Assembly: GCA_012841175.1 (NCBI GenBank) | Contig: DUVG01000245.1 | Location: forward strand, 1 to 5,790 | Source of the DNA: Clostridium sp. | GTDB lineage: Bacteria; Bacillota; Clostridia; Acetivibrionales; Acetivibrionaceae | Direction of reading: 5' to 3' | Length of the DNA stretch: 5,790 nt | Part shown: positions 1 to 5,764 of the stretch, one piece after another | Layout: each line of letters begins with the position of its first letter | How positions within the stretch are numbered: the first letter of the stretch is position 1 | Position numbers and translations under genes: made by a program | Notes under the pieces: generated by a model | Told to the model about the DNA's origin: nothing | The model's input: only the letters and a program-made list of their open reading frames with translations | Database searches by the model: none

Positions 1-93
1 GCTTTTGAAGATCAGTGTACAACTGCAAATCCAAGATATCCTCTTATAGACGAGTTAATAGAAATATACAAGAAAGCGTATTATGGAGAGTAA
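1..93 (+). CDS. Iron-dependent alcohol dehydrogenase, C-terminal end (partial, 5' end outside window)
   Basis: Frame 1 is open from the left edge and gives 30 residues before a TAA stop at 91-93. The segment contains DQCTTANPRYPL followed by a helix ending in KKAYYGE. The Cys-Thr-x-x-Asn-Pro-Arg-Tyr-Pro-Leu pattern near the C-terminus is typical of the iron-containing alcohol dehydrogenase domain, especially that of bifunctional AdhE, which reduces acetyl-CoA via acetaldehyde to ethanol with NADH. Some stand-alone iron alcohol dehydrogenases end similarly, so AdhE versus a single-domain enzyme cannot be decided from this fragment. The metal-binding and NAD-binding residues lie upstream, outside the window. 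A strong terminator follows 30 bases after the stop, so this is the last gene of its transcript. Confidence 0.8.
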   Translation, partial: AFEDQCTTANPRYPLIDELIEIYKKAYYGE

Positions 94-122
94 TTGAAAT
101 TTATATATTTATCCCTATTTAG

Positions 123-153
123 CTTCACCTTTTAAAGGGTGAAGTTTTTTTTT
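123..153 (+). terminator. Rho-independent terminator after the alcohol dehydrogenase gene
   Basis: CTTCACC (123-129) pairs perfectly with GGTGAAG (138-144). A T-G wobble and a T-A pair extend the stem inward, leaving a TTAA loop at 132-135. Nine T residues follow directly at 145-153. This is a textbook intrinsic terminator and separates the alcohol dehydrogenase transcript from the chemoreceptor gene downstream. Confidence 0.92.
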
Positions 154-213
154 GTAAAAAAACTATATAAATTATACAATTTTAGAGGATTTTATATTGT
201 GGATGTAGAATTA

Positions 214-258
214 TTTGTTAATGTAATATTTGCTAATGTAATATTTGCTAATGTAAAT
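214..258. repeat. Three-copy 15-bp tandem repeat
   Basis: Three head-to-tail 15-base units lie at 214-228 (TTTGTTAATGTAATA), 229-243 (TTTGCTAATGTAATA) and 244-258 (TTTGCTAATGTAAAT). Units 1 and 2 differ by one base, and unit 3 departs only in its last two bases. A degenerate remnant (ATGTAAATAC) follows at 261-270. The array is non-coding and ends about 35 bases upstream of the candidate promoter of the chemoreceptor gene. It could be a simple slippage repeat or a set of protein-binding half-sites; nothing in the sequence decides. Confidence 0.85.
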
Positions 259-293
259 ATATGTAAATACAAATCAAAACTCTTATAAACTCC

Positions 294-321
294 TTGCAAG
301 TCAAAAAATTTTGTTTATAAA
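294..321 (+). promoter_or_regulatory. Candidate sigma-A promoter for the chemoreceptor gene
   Basis: TTGCAA (294-299) matches five of six bases of the -35 consensus. After 16 bases comes TATAAA (316-321), also five of six for the -10. The expected transcript would start near 328 and have a leader of about 45 bases. I saw no motility-type sigma-D promoter (TAAA with GCCGATAT) here, although chemoreceptor genes often have one. In such AT-rich DNA, chance matches are common. Confidence 0.45.
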
Positions 322-371
322 TTATTCTAAAATATCTTCACTGTACTCAATAAAGGAGGAAATATATAGGC

Positions 372-2450
372 ATGAAAAAAATAATTGCTAAATTATCAAA
401 ACTTTTTAAACAAATAAAAATAAAAGTAAAAATAATGGACTTAAAAAGTTTATCTACAACATTATCAATTGCTTTTATAGCAGTAAGTGGTATTATTCTA
501 ATAGGAATTTCAGCAATTAACACTTATATTAACTACAATAGCAATTGCAAGCTTGTGGAAAATCAGCAACATATTATTGCAGACGAAGCTGTAAAACAGG
601 TAAGAAACTACATTCATAAAAAAATTGATATGATGTCATCAGTAGTACTTGTAAGTGATTTGACAGAAGAAGATATAGAAAGCCAAAAGCAGATAATGAG
701 CAGACTTCTAAATGTTGACAATTCTTTTAGACAATTAGCTTTACTAAATAATCAAGGTGACGAGGTAAGCAGAATTTCACGCTTGGCTTCATCATTAGAA
801 GGTCAGCTTACAGAACAAAATACCAAAGAATTATTTTCTAATATGGACACTAAAGATTTTTATATAAGTTCTGTTTTTATTGATGAAATGTCTTTTGAGC
901 CAATTATTCTTTTGGCAACACCAATAAAAGATGTATTTGGAGATTTGAAAGGTGCGTTGATTTCGGAAATAAATTTAAAATTTATGTGGGATGTAGTAGC
1001 TTCAATGGAAATAGGAAAAGAAGGAACGGCTTATGTAGTGGACAGAAATGGCAGCCTTATAGCCTTTCGAGATGTAAGTCGTGTAATAAAAGGAGAAAAT
1101 CTTTTAAATATAGATTTAGTTTCAAAGTTTGTAAATGACAAAAACATTGAAAATACTGAAATAAATAGCGAAAGGTCAAAGGGGATTTTAGGTAAAAGAT
1201 CTGTAATTACATATGTACCTTTAGGAGAACCAGATTGGGCAATTATGGTTGAAATACCTGTTTCAGAAGCCAATGCTCCAATAATCAAAAGTATTTGGAT
1301 ATCAGTATTTGCAATATTTTTAGGCTTTGTATTTGCAGTATTTGCTGGAATTTTTATATCAAAGAGAATTACCAAGCCAATTATAAAGCTTAGAGATGCT
1401 ACAAGGGTAATTAGTAAAGGTGATTTAGATGCACAAATTAATATTGATTGCAATAATGAAATAGGAGAATTGGCTATAAACTTTAATCATATGGTTTCAA
1501 ATATCAACAATATCATAATAGATATAAAAAAGGCTTTAAAAGTAATAATGGAGCAAAGTTTAGAATTAAAAAGGGGTTCAACTGAGTCTGCAGAAGCTGC
1601 AAAATCAGTTGTAATTGCTATGGAACAAATTAGTGCAGGTACAGAAGAACAAGCCAACGAAGCAGAAAAAACATCAGAACAGATTCATAATCTTGGAAAC
1701 GAGATAGATTATGCAGTATCTAAAGCAATGGAAGTAGAGAAAATTACAGAGTCTACAAAAAAACTAAGTATAAAATCTAAAGATACAATTAAATTGCTAA
1801 CTAGAAAGTCTAAAGAAACAGATAGAATAACAAAAGAATTTACAGAAGACACAAAAAAACTTAATGAAAGTATGGAAAAGATTCAGAAAATTACAGATGC
1901 TATAAGTGTTATTACTAAAAAAACCAGTTTATTATCATTAAATGCAACCATTGAAGCAGCTAAAGCAGGAGATGCAGGGCAGGGTTTTTCTGTAATTGCA
2001 AAAGAGATAAATAGCCTTTCAACTCAATCTAAAGAGTCGGCAAAAATGATAAAGCCTCTTTTAAAGGAAATAAAATTTCAAACAGAATCCTCTATAAATA
2101 CCTCAAAACGAGTTCATAAAATTGTGGAAGAGCAAATGAAGGCAGTGTTTTCAACACAAGATGCATTTGATGAAATAATTACCTCTATGGACAATGTTAT
2201 AGAAAAAATTATAGAATTAAATAGTGTAATATCTAAAATAGAGGATGTAAAAACAAAAACAATCAATTCAGTAATAACTATTAGAAGTATTTTAGAAGAG
2301 ACAGCGGCTTCAACTGAGGAGGTAACGGCAGCTTCAGAAAACCAAAGTTTAATTGCAGAACAGGTAGATGAATTTGCCCAAAGCCTATATCATATGGGTG
2401 AAAGACTTGTAGTAACAACTAATGTATTTAAAACAAAAAAGACCAATTAA
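372..2450 (+). CDS. Methyl-accepting chemotaxis protein (dCache-HAMP-MCP signal domain)
   Basis: This 692-residue protein is a transmembrane chemoreceptor expected to control CheA through CheW at the membrane. A Lys-rich N-terminus (1-27) precedes TM1 at about 31-52. An extracellular double-Cache-type sensor spans about 53-300; the stretch from FYISSVF (163) through EPIILLATPIKD (176) to YVVDRNGSLIAF (221-232) is typical. TM2 is at about 305-329, HAMP at about 330-383 (P336, E363-IGEL), then a long coiled coil to about 680. The hairpin tip is recognisable at 507-545 (LNATIEAAKAGDAGQGF), but the usual QTN is K517-T518-S519. Candidate methylation segments are Glu-rich stretches at about 404-436 and 642-666. 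No NWETF-like CheR tether ends the protein. No R-x-W-Y amino-acid-sensing motif is seen in the Cache domain, so the ligand is unknown. The start is supported by AAAGGAGGA (352-360), with a rather long 12-base gap from GGAGG to ATG; Met22 lacks a ribosome site. Confidence 0.95.
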   Translation: MKKIIAKLSKLFKQIKIKVKIMDLKSLSTTLSIAFIAVSGIILIGISAINTYINYNSNCKLVENQQHIIADEAVKQVRNYIHKKIDMMSSVVLVSDLTEEDIESQKQIMSRLLNVDNSFRQLALLNNQGDEVSRISRLASSLEGQLTEQNTKELFSNMDTKDFYISSVFIDEMSFEPIILLATPIKDVFGDLKGALISEINLKFMWDVVASMEIGKEGTAYVVDRNGSLIAFRDVSRVIKGENLLNIDLVSKFVNDKNIENTEINSERSKGILGKRSVITYVPLGEPDWAIMVEIPVSEANAPIIKSIWISVFAIFLGFVFAVFAGIFISKRITKPIIKLRDATRVISKGDLDAQINIDCNNEIGELAINFNHMVSNINNIIIDIKKALKVIMEQSLELKRGSTESAEAAKSVVIAMEQISAGTEEQANEAEKTSEQIHNLGNEIDYAVSKAMEVEKITESTKKLSIKSKDTIKLLTRKSKETDRITKEFTEDTKKLNESMEKIQKITDAISVITKKTSLLSLNATIEAAKAGDAGQGFSVIAKEINSLSTQSKESAKMIKPLLKEIKFQTESSINTSKRVHKIVEEQMKAVFSTQDAFDEIITSMDNVIEKIIELNSVISKIEDVKTKTINSVITIRSILEETAASTEEVTAASENQSLIAEQVDEFAQSLYHMGERLVVTTNVFKTKKTN

Positions 2451-2456
2451 GTTGAG

Positions 2457-2502
2457 TTTAAAAAGAGCTGGTTCTAAATAATAGATACCAGCTCTTTTTA
2501 AA
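2457..2502. terminator. Bidirectional terminator between convergent genes
   Basis: A perfect 16-bp inverted repeat pairs 2457-2472 (TTTAAAAAGAGCTGGT) with 2487-2502 (ACCAGCTCTTTTTAAA) around a 14-base loop, inside which TCT and AGA could add three pairs. Each strand reads a GC-containing core followed by five T residues, so the element can end both the chemoreceptor transcript and the leftward binding-protein transcript. It starts 6 bases past the chemoreceptor stop, and 22 bases separate it from the binding-protein stop. Confidence 0.9.
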
Positions 2503-2524
2503 TGGGGTTTTTTAATATTTATTA

Positions 2525-3544
2525 TTACTTTATAATTTCATCAGCTTGATTTAACACTGACTCAGGAATGTCAAAGCCTTGTTTTTGTAGTTCTTTATAG
2601 TTAATTTGTACAAAGCTTTCATCTGTAACAACAGGTACTGTGGATACATTTTCACCTTTTAAAATTTTATCTGCTAAACTTGCAGCTTTTTGGCCAGTTA
2701 CATATTCATTAATATTGATACCAAAAAGAGATGAATAACCATCATATTCCATAAGAGCGCCACCCATAGGGATATTATGTTTGTTTGCAAATTTAATCAT
2801 TGTAAGGAATGTGACAGGTTCAACAGCAAACAGTTCAGCTATTGATACTATTGCATCAAATTCAATTTCATCTTGACTGTCATATTTATTAAAAATATCT
2901 TCCAGTTCCTCAGGGGTTTTTGCACCTGCGTATATCAGTTCCACACCAAGTCTTTCTGCTGCTGCAGGAAGTGCTTCTAATTGGGGAGCGCAAACAGGAG
3001 ACTCTGAGCTGTACGGCAATAATATGCGTTTTGCATAAGGCACAATTTCAAGCATAAATTCAAGGCGTTTAATTGCCAGGTCAGGGCCAGGATAACGGAC
3101 GCCAGTTATGTTGCCACCAGGCTCACGTACACTGTTTACAAGATTGGTATCTTCAATATTTGTCACTCCAAAAATAACAGGTATATCAGTTCCTTCGGTG
3201 GCTTCTTTTAATGCTAAAGCAGCTTCCGTGGGGTAACAAAAAACTAAATCAACTCCATCTTCTACAAACTTTTTTGAAAAAGCTTTATACTCTTCAAAAT
3301 CAGATTCTGTACTAAGAATAGTATAGGAAATGTTTTCTCCTTCAATATATCCTAGTTTAGTCATCTCATCTTTAAAACCATCTGCGGCTTTGGCAAGATA
3401 ACTAAGTCCTGACAAAATACCAACATGATATTCTTCACCTTTTGCTTTTCCACTACCGCATCCAGTAATAGATATGAAAAGTATGAGTGTTAGAAATAGA
3501 GCTATAAATTGTTTTGTACATTTTAAAACTTTTTTTGACTTCAT
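2525..3544 (-). CDS. ABC transporter substrate-binding lipoprotein, ABC_sub_bind (TrpX-like) family
   Basis: This 339-residue protein is a predicted extracytoplasmic solute-binding lipoprotein anchored to the outer face of the membrane. A Lys-rich N-terminus and hydrophobic stretch (13-27) lead to the lipobox I26-T27-G28-C29, with Cys29 the expected lipidation site, followed by a Gly/Ser/Lys linker. Family hallmarks are IPVIFGVTNIED (121-132), EPGGNITGV (141-149), a Lys-Arg-Leu helix ending in a Pro (159-169), and the C-terminal AASLADKILKGE (287-298) and FDIPESV (324-330). The family (PF04392) includes TrpX-type binding proteins, but the ligand cannot be read from sequence here. Members usually sit beside permease and ATPase genes; neither is adjacent on either side. 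AAAGGGTG (3553-3560) lies 8 bases before the ATG and fixes the start. Three stop codons follow in frame (TAATAATAA, 2519-2527 on the reverse strand). It converges with the chemoreceptor gene and shares its terminator. Confidence 0.92.
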   Translation of the reverse strand: MKSKKVLKCTKQFIALFLTLILFISITGCGSGKAKGEEYHVGILSGLSYLAKAADGFKDEMTKLGYIEGENISYTILSTESDFEEYKAFSKKFVEDGVDLVFCYPTEAALALKEATEGTDIPVIFGVTNIEDTNLVNSVREPGGNITGVRYPGPDLAIKRLEFMLEIVPYAKRILLPYSSESPVCAPQLEALPAAAERLGVELIYAGAKTPEELEDIFNKYDSQDEIEFDAIVSIAELFAVEPVTFLTMIKFANKHNIPMGGALMEYDGYSSLFGININEYVTGQKAASLADKILKGENVSTVPVVTDESFVQINYKELQKQGFDIPESVLNQADEIIK

Positions 3545-3565
3545 GAAATAATCACCCTTTCGTAG

Positions 3566-3594
3566 ATTTTAGAATTCTGAGATTAATTTTAGAA
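3566..3594. repeat. Direct repeat ATTTTAGAA, two copies 20 bp apart
   Basis: The 9-base sequence ATTTTAGAA occurs at 3566-3574 and again at 3586-3594, a spacing of 20 bases, close to two helical turns. Both copies fall in the presumed leader of the binding-protein gene, just upstream of its ribosome site. They could be a tandem regulator site, but AT-rich chance repetition is equally possible. Confidence 0.4.
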
Positions 3595-3616
3595 ATGCCA
3601 AAGTTAGGAAGTTAAG

Positions 3617-3644
3617 TTTATAATTAATATATCGGAAATGGTAA
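3617..3644 (-). promoter_or_regulatory. Candidate promoter for the binding-protein gene
   Basis: Reading leftward, TTACCA (3639-3644, four of six to the -35 consensus) is followed after 16 bases by TATAAA (3617-3622, five of six). The resulting leader would be roughly 65 bases. The -35 is weak, and the area is AT-rich enough to give other matches. Confidence 0.3.
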
Positions 3645-3706
3645 AATAAAAATTAGACAAATCGGAAGAATATTTTTTATGCCTTTTTTTTCTTCAAAAA
3701 GTATTA

Positions 3707-3731
3707 TATAATGGTGTTTAGGTTTTATAAT
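3707..3731 (+). promoter_or_regulatory. Candidate -10 elements for the CmpX-like gene
   Basis: Two exact TATAAT hexamers lie at 3707-3712 and 3726-3731, upstream of the ATG at 3773. Neither has a convincing -35 box at 16-18 bases: the T-run at 3684-3690 is the nearest candidate for the first, and TTATAT (3704-3709) for the second. A promoter in this interval is likely because the upstream gene runs the other way, but which hexamer is used cannot be decided. Confidence 0.4.
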
Positions 3732-3772
3732 TTTGTGGCAGTATAAATAATAAAAAGAGAGGATGGTTTTAA

Positions 3773-4975
3773 ATGAGATACTTGCAAGAATTGTTAGGCA
3801 CTTTTGAAACTTTACTTCCTTCTGTGGTAACTGCAATTATTTTATTAATTGTGGCGTACTTAGCAGCAATGATTGCTAAGGGAATAGTAGTGAAAGGTTT
3901 AAAACTGCTTAAATTAGAAAAATACACAGACAAATTAGGAGTAGTAGATGAAGTAACAGGAAGTTCATTAGAGTTTATAGGAAAACTGGTTTTTGTAATT
4001 GTATTTTTGATGTTTTTACCTGCAGTTTTGGACAGGCTAGGAATGCAAAACGTTTCAAATACCATTTCAGGATTAGTTTCTCAGTTTGTAAATTTCATAC
4101 CTAATATTTTAGCAGCTATACTTATATTGGTATTTGGAGTGTTTATAGCTAAAATAATTCGTCAGCTTATTGCGTCTATGCTAAAGAGGTTTAATATTGA
4201 CAAACTCCAAGAAAAAGCAGGAGTTGGAGGAGATGAAAGTGTTACATTTTCTTCAATGATTTCCTATGTTGTTTATGTAATAATTTTAATTCCTATAATT
4301 ATTGCAGCGTTGCAAACATTAAATATAACAGCAATATCACAGCCAGCTACAGTGGTATTGAATAAGATATTCACTATTATCCCTCAAATTATAGTTGCCC
4401 TTGCATTAATTATAATAGGAACATATGTGGCAAAAATAACAGGAAAGCTTCTTTCAAATCTTCTTTCTAGCGTTGGGACAGATGGAATTACTAAAAAAAT
4501 TATTACTACAGACAATTCAAAGATGAAGGACTTTTCCCTTTCTAAAGCAATAGGTGAAGTTGTAAAGTACATTATAGTATTGCTATTTACTGTTCAGGCA
4601 ATTAATGTTATTAATTTAGATGTACTACAATCAGTTGGTGAAGCAATAATAGCTTATCTTCCATTTATTATCAGTGCGATTATTATAATGGGTGTGGCTC
4701 TTTTCTTTGCTGCATGGGTTGAAAGCTTTATGAAGAAGAAATATCCTAATGCTGGCTTGACAACAATAATTGTAAAGAGTTCTATTATAGTTGTTGCAAT
4801 ATTTATGACACTTATACAACTTGACATTGCTACATCAATTGTAAATTCTGCATTTATTATTGTATTAGGAGCACTAGCTGCAGCTTTTGCCATTGCCTTT
4901 GGAATTGGAGGACGGGATTTTGCTGCTAAGACAATGGAGAGATTAAATCAACAAAACAATTCTAATGAAAAATAA
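3773..4975 (+). CDS. CmpX/MscS-related membrane protein with conserved TM-helix repeats
   Basis: This 400-residue, strongly hydrophobic protein belongs to the group annotated as mechanosensitive-channel-related proteins with the 'conserved TM helix' (PF05552), typified by CmpX. The likely role is a membrane channel or osmotic-stress protein, inferred from family only. Four tandem units each hold a helix beginning with Pro (P16, P110, P204, P297), ending near Ala-Lys or a similar pair, and a second helix (about 67-88, 161-182, 260-281, 332-352) followed by LGMQNVS, LNITAIS, INLDVLQ and LDIATSI. The period is 93-94 residues. A ninth helix (about 360-380) closes with the small-residue-rich AFAIAFGIGGRDFA (371-384), the pore-helix-like signature of these proteins. 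No full MscS beta domain follows. AGAGAGGA (3756-3763) lies 9 bases before the ATG. It appears monocistronic, with a terminator just after the stop. Confidence 0.88.
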   Translation: MRYLQELLGTFETLLPSVVTAIILLIVAYLAAMIAKGIVVKGLKLLKLEKYTDKLGVVDEVTGSSLEFIGKLVFVIVFLMFLPAVLDRLGMQNVSNTISGLVSQFVNFIPNILAAILILVFGVFIAKIIRQLIASMLKRFNIDKLQEKAGVGGDESVTFSSMISYVVYVIILIPIIIAALQTLNITAISQPATVVLNKIFTIIPQIIVALALIIIGTYVAKITGKLLSNLLSSVGTDGITKKIITTDNSKMKDFSLSKAIGEVVKYIIVLLFTVQAINVINLDVLQSVGEAIIAYLPFIISAIIIMGVALFFAAWVESFMKKKYPNAGLTTIIVKSSIIVVAIFMTLIQLDIATSIVNSAFIIVLGALAAAFAIAFGIGGRDFAAKTMERLNQQNNSNEK

Positions 4976-4980
4976 TATTT

Positions 4981-5034
4981 AAAAATAAAAAAAGGTTTGT
5001 CCACTTAGGAAATTGGTGGACAAACCCTTTTTAT
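4981..5034. terminator. Bidirectional terminator between the CmpX-like gene and the 207-aa protein gene
   Basis: GGTTTGTCCAC (4994-5004) pairs perfectly with GTGGACAAACC (5016-5026) around an 11-base loop. Rightward, the stem is followed by C then TTTTTATTTT; leftward, it is followed by seven T residues, an A and five more T residues (complement of 4981-4993). It can therefore terminate both convergent genes. The leftward gene's stop codon (5031-5033) overlaps the rightward T-run, so the two genes are separated by only 55 bases. Confidence 0.92.
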
Positions 5035-5654
5035 TTTCTCTTTTGGCCATCATCTAAAATATAATCTAAAACTATATGGGCGTTTTCAACTCTCATCACG
5101 TCACCTTTTTCTTTTTCTTTAGGAAACCTTATAGTAAAATAAAAATCTTCAGGTAGACCTATGTCCAAAAGCAATGGCATTTCTTTTACAGGCAAGGCAT
5201 AAACTTTAGGTTCAGTTGTGCCATAAGGCACAGTGCGTACTTCTGGAAAATCGCTAATGTCAATATTGTATTTTTCCACATAACGGTCTAGTGGTTCGAA
5301 AAAAGGGTTATCAATAAATACGCTAAGAATTTCTTTATCCAATAAAAGAATATGAGAAATACCTATGCCAAACTCTAATTCAATACGTTGACCCATTAAT
5401 GCTGTAAACAAAACATCTTTGTTTTCTCCATCTCCATCTACATCATGTATTAAGGATTCAAATTCAGCTTTTACTTCCTCAAACTTTTCCCCTTCTAAAA
5501 TAAAGTTATGATTTTCTATAACATATCCAATTTCTAAGTCAGATACCTCACCGTCATTAAAATTCCAGCCTAAAATTATAAATACAATTGCGAATATAGC
5601 AACAATTACTTTGAACTTATGGTAGTACCAAAAATTCTCCATTTTTTTTCTCAT
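5031..5654 (-). CDS. Uncharacterised single-pass extracytoplasmic protein with a DxDxDG loop
   Basis: I do not recognise a named family for this 207-residue protein. The N-terminus (FWYYHKFK, 8-15) leads into one hydrophobic helix at about 16-30, with positive charges before it, so the remaining ~175 residues should lie outside the cell. Clostridia carry many small membrane-anchored proteins that begin with a similar FWYY(H/Y)K-helix start and have a binding-protein-like outer domain, which may be its class (inference). D71-V-D73-G-D75-G is a calcium-loop-like motif, though position 12 of an EF-hand loop would be Leu82, so metal binding is uncertain. The segment LLLDKEILSVFIDNPFFEPLDRY (103-125) resembles the 'bound or not' segment of such domains. 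No lipobox Cys is present. GGAGG (5669-5673) stands 14 bases from the ATG, which is long; Met5 would be further away. Confidence 0.8.
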   Translation of the reverse strand: MRKKMENFWYYHKFKVIVAIFAIVFIILGWNFNDGEVSDLEIGYVIENHNFILEGEKFEEVKAEFESLIHDVDGDGENKDVLFTALMGQRIELEFGIGISHILLLDKEILSVFIDNPFFEPLDRYVEKYNIDISDFPEVRTVPYGTTEPKVYALPVKEMPLLLDIGLPEDFYFTIRFPKEKEKGDVMRVENAHIVLDYILDDGQKRK

Positions 5655-5718
5655 GATATTAATTACTTCCTCCTCTTGAATATAAAAATTATGTCTATTA
5701 TTTATTCTACATTAATTT

Positions 5719-5747
5719 ATTTAAAATTCCTATTAATATTTTGTGAA
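5719..5747 (-). promoter_or_regulatory. Candidate promoter for the 207-aa protein gene
   Basis: Reading leftward, TTCACA (5742-5747) matches five of six -35 bases, and after 17 bases TTAAAT (5719-5724) matches four of six -10 bases. This would give a leader of about 60 bases before the ATG. The -35 box overlaps the left arm of the inverted repeat at 5743-5763. The weak -10 keeps confidence low. Confidence 0.3.
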
Positions 5748-5763
5748 TTTTATTAATGTTCAC
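5743..5763. promoter_or_regulatory. Candidate operator: GTGAA-N11-TTCAC inverted repeat between divergent promoters
   Basis: GTGAA (5743-5747) and TTCAC (5759-5763) form an inverted repeat with an 11-base gap. The right arm ends one base before the rightward TTGACA box, and the left arm lies within the leftward candidate -35. The position suits a dimeric regulator controlling both directions, but five-base arms also occur by chance. Confidence 0.3.
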
Positions 5764-5764
5764 C

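Noticed and set aside
214..270. Possible CRISPR-like or Rex-operator reading of the tandem repeat
   Set aside because: The units are contiguous with no spacers, and although TTGTTAA resembles one Rex half-site, no inverted second half follows at the right distance.
1031..1453. Open frame of 140 codons on the reverse strand inside the chemoreceptor gene
   Set aside because: It lies wholly within a clearly coding gene of known domain structure and encodes nothing recognisable; it is a shadow frame.
3545..3660. Possible T-box riboswitch before the TrpX-like gene
   Set aside because: Such genes can be under tryptophan T-box control, but the leader is too short and has no conserved T-box sequence; GGGTGA here is simply the ribosome site.
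3665..3695. GAAGAA/TTCTTC hairpin before the CmpX-like gene
   Set aside because: The six-pair stem has a large AT-rich loop with no GC core and no following T-run, so it is likely to be chance.
3624..4065. Reverse-strand open frames over the start of the CmpX-like gene
   Set aside because: They overlap each other and the real gene's N-terminal helices, and their compositions are those of antisense reads of a hydrophobic gene.
4384..4893. Reverse-strand open frames of 62-79 codons inside the CmpX-like gene
   Set aside because: Antisense shadows of the hydrophobic coding sequence, without their own recognisable product.
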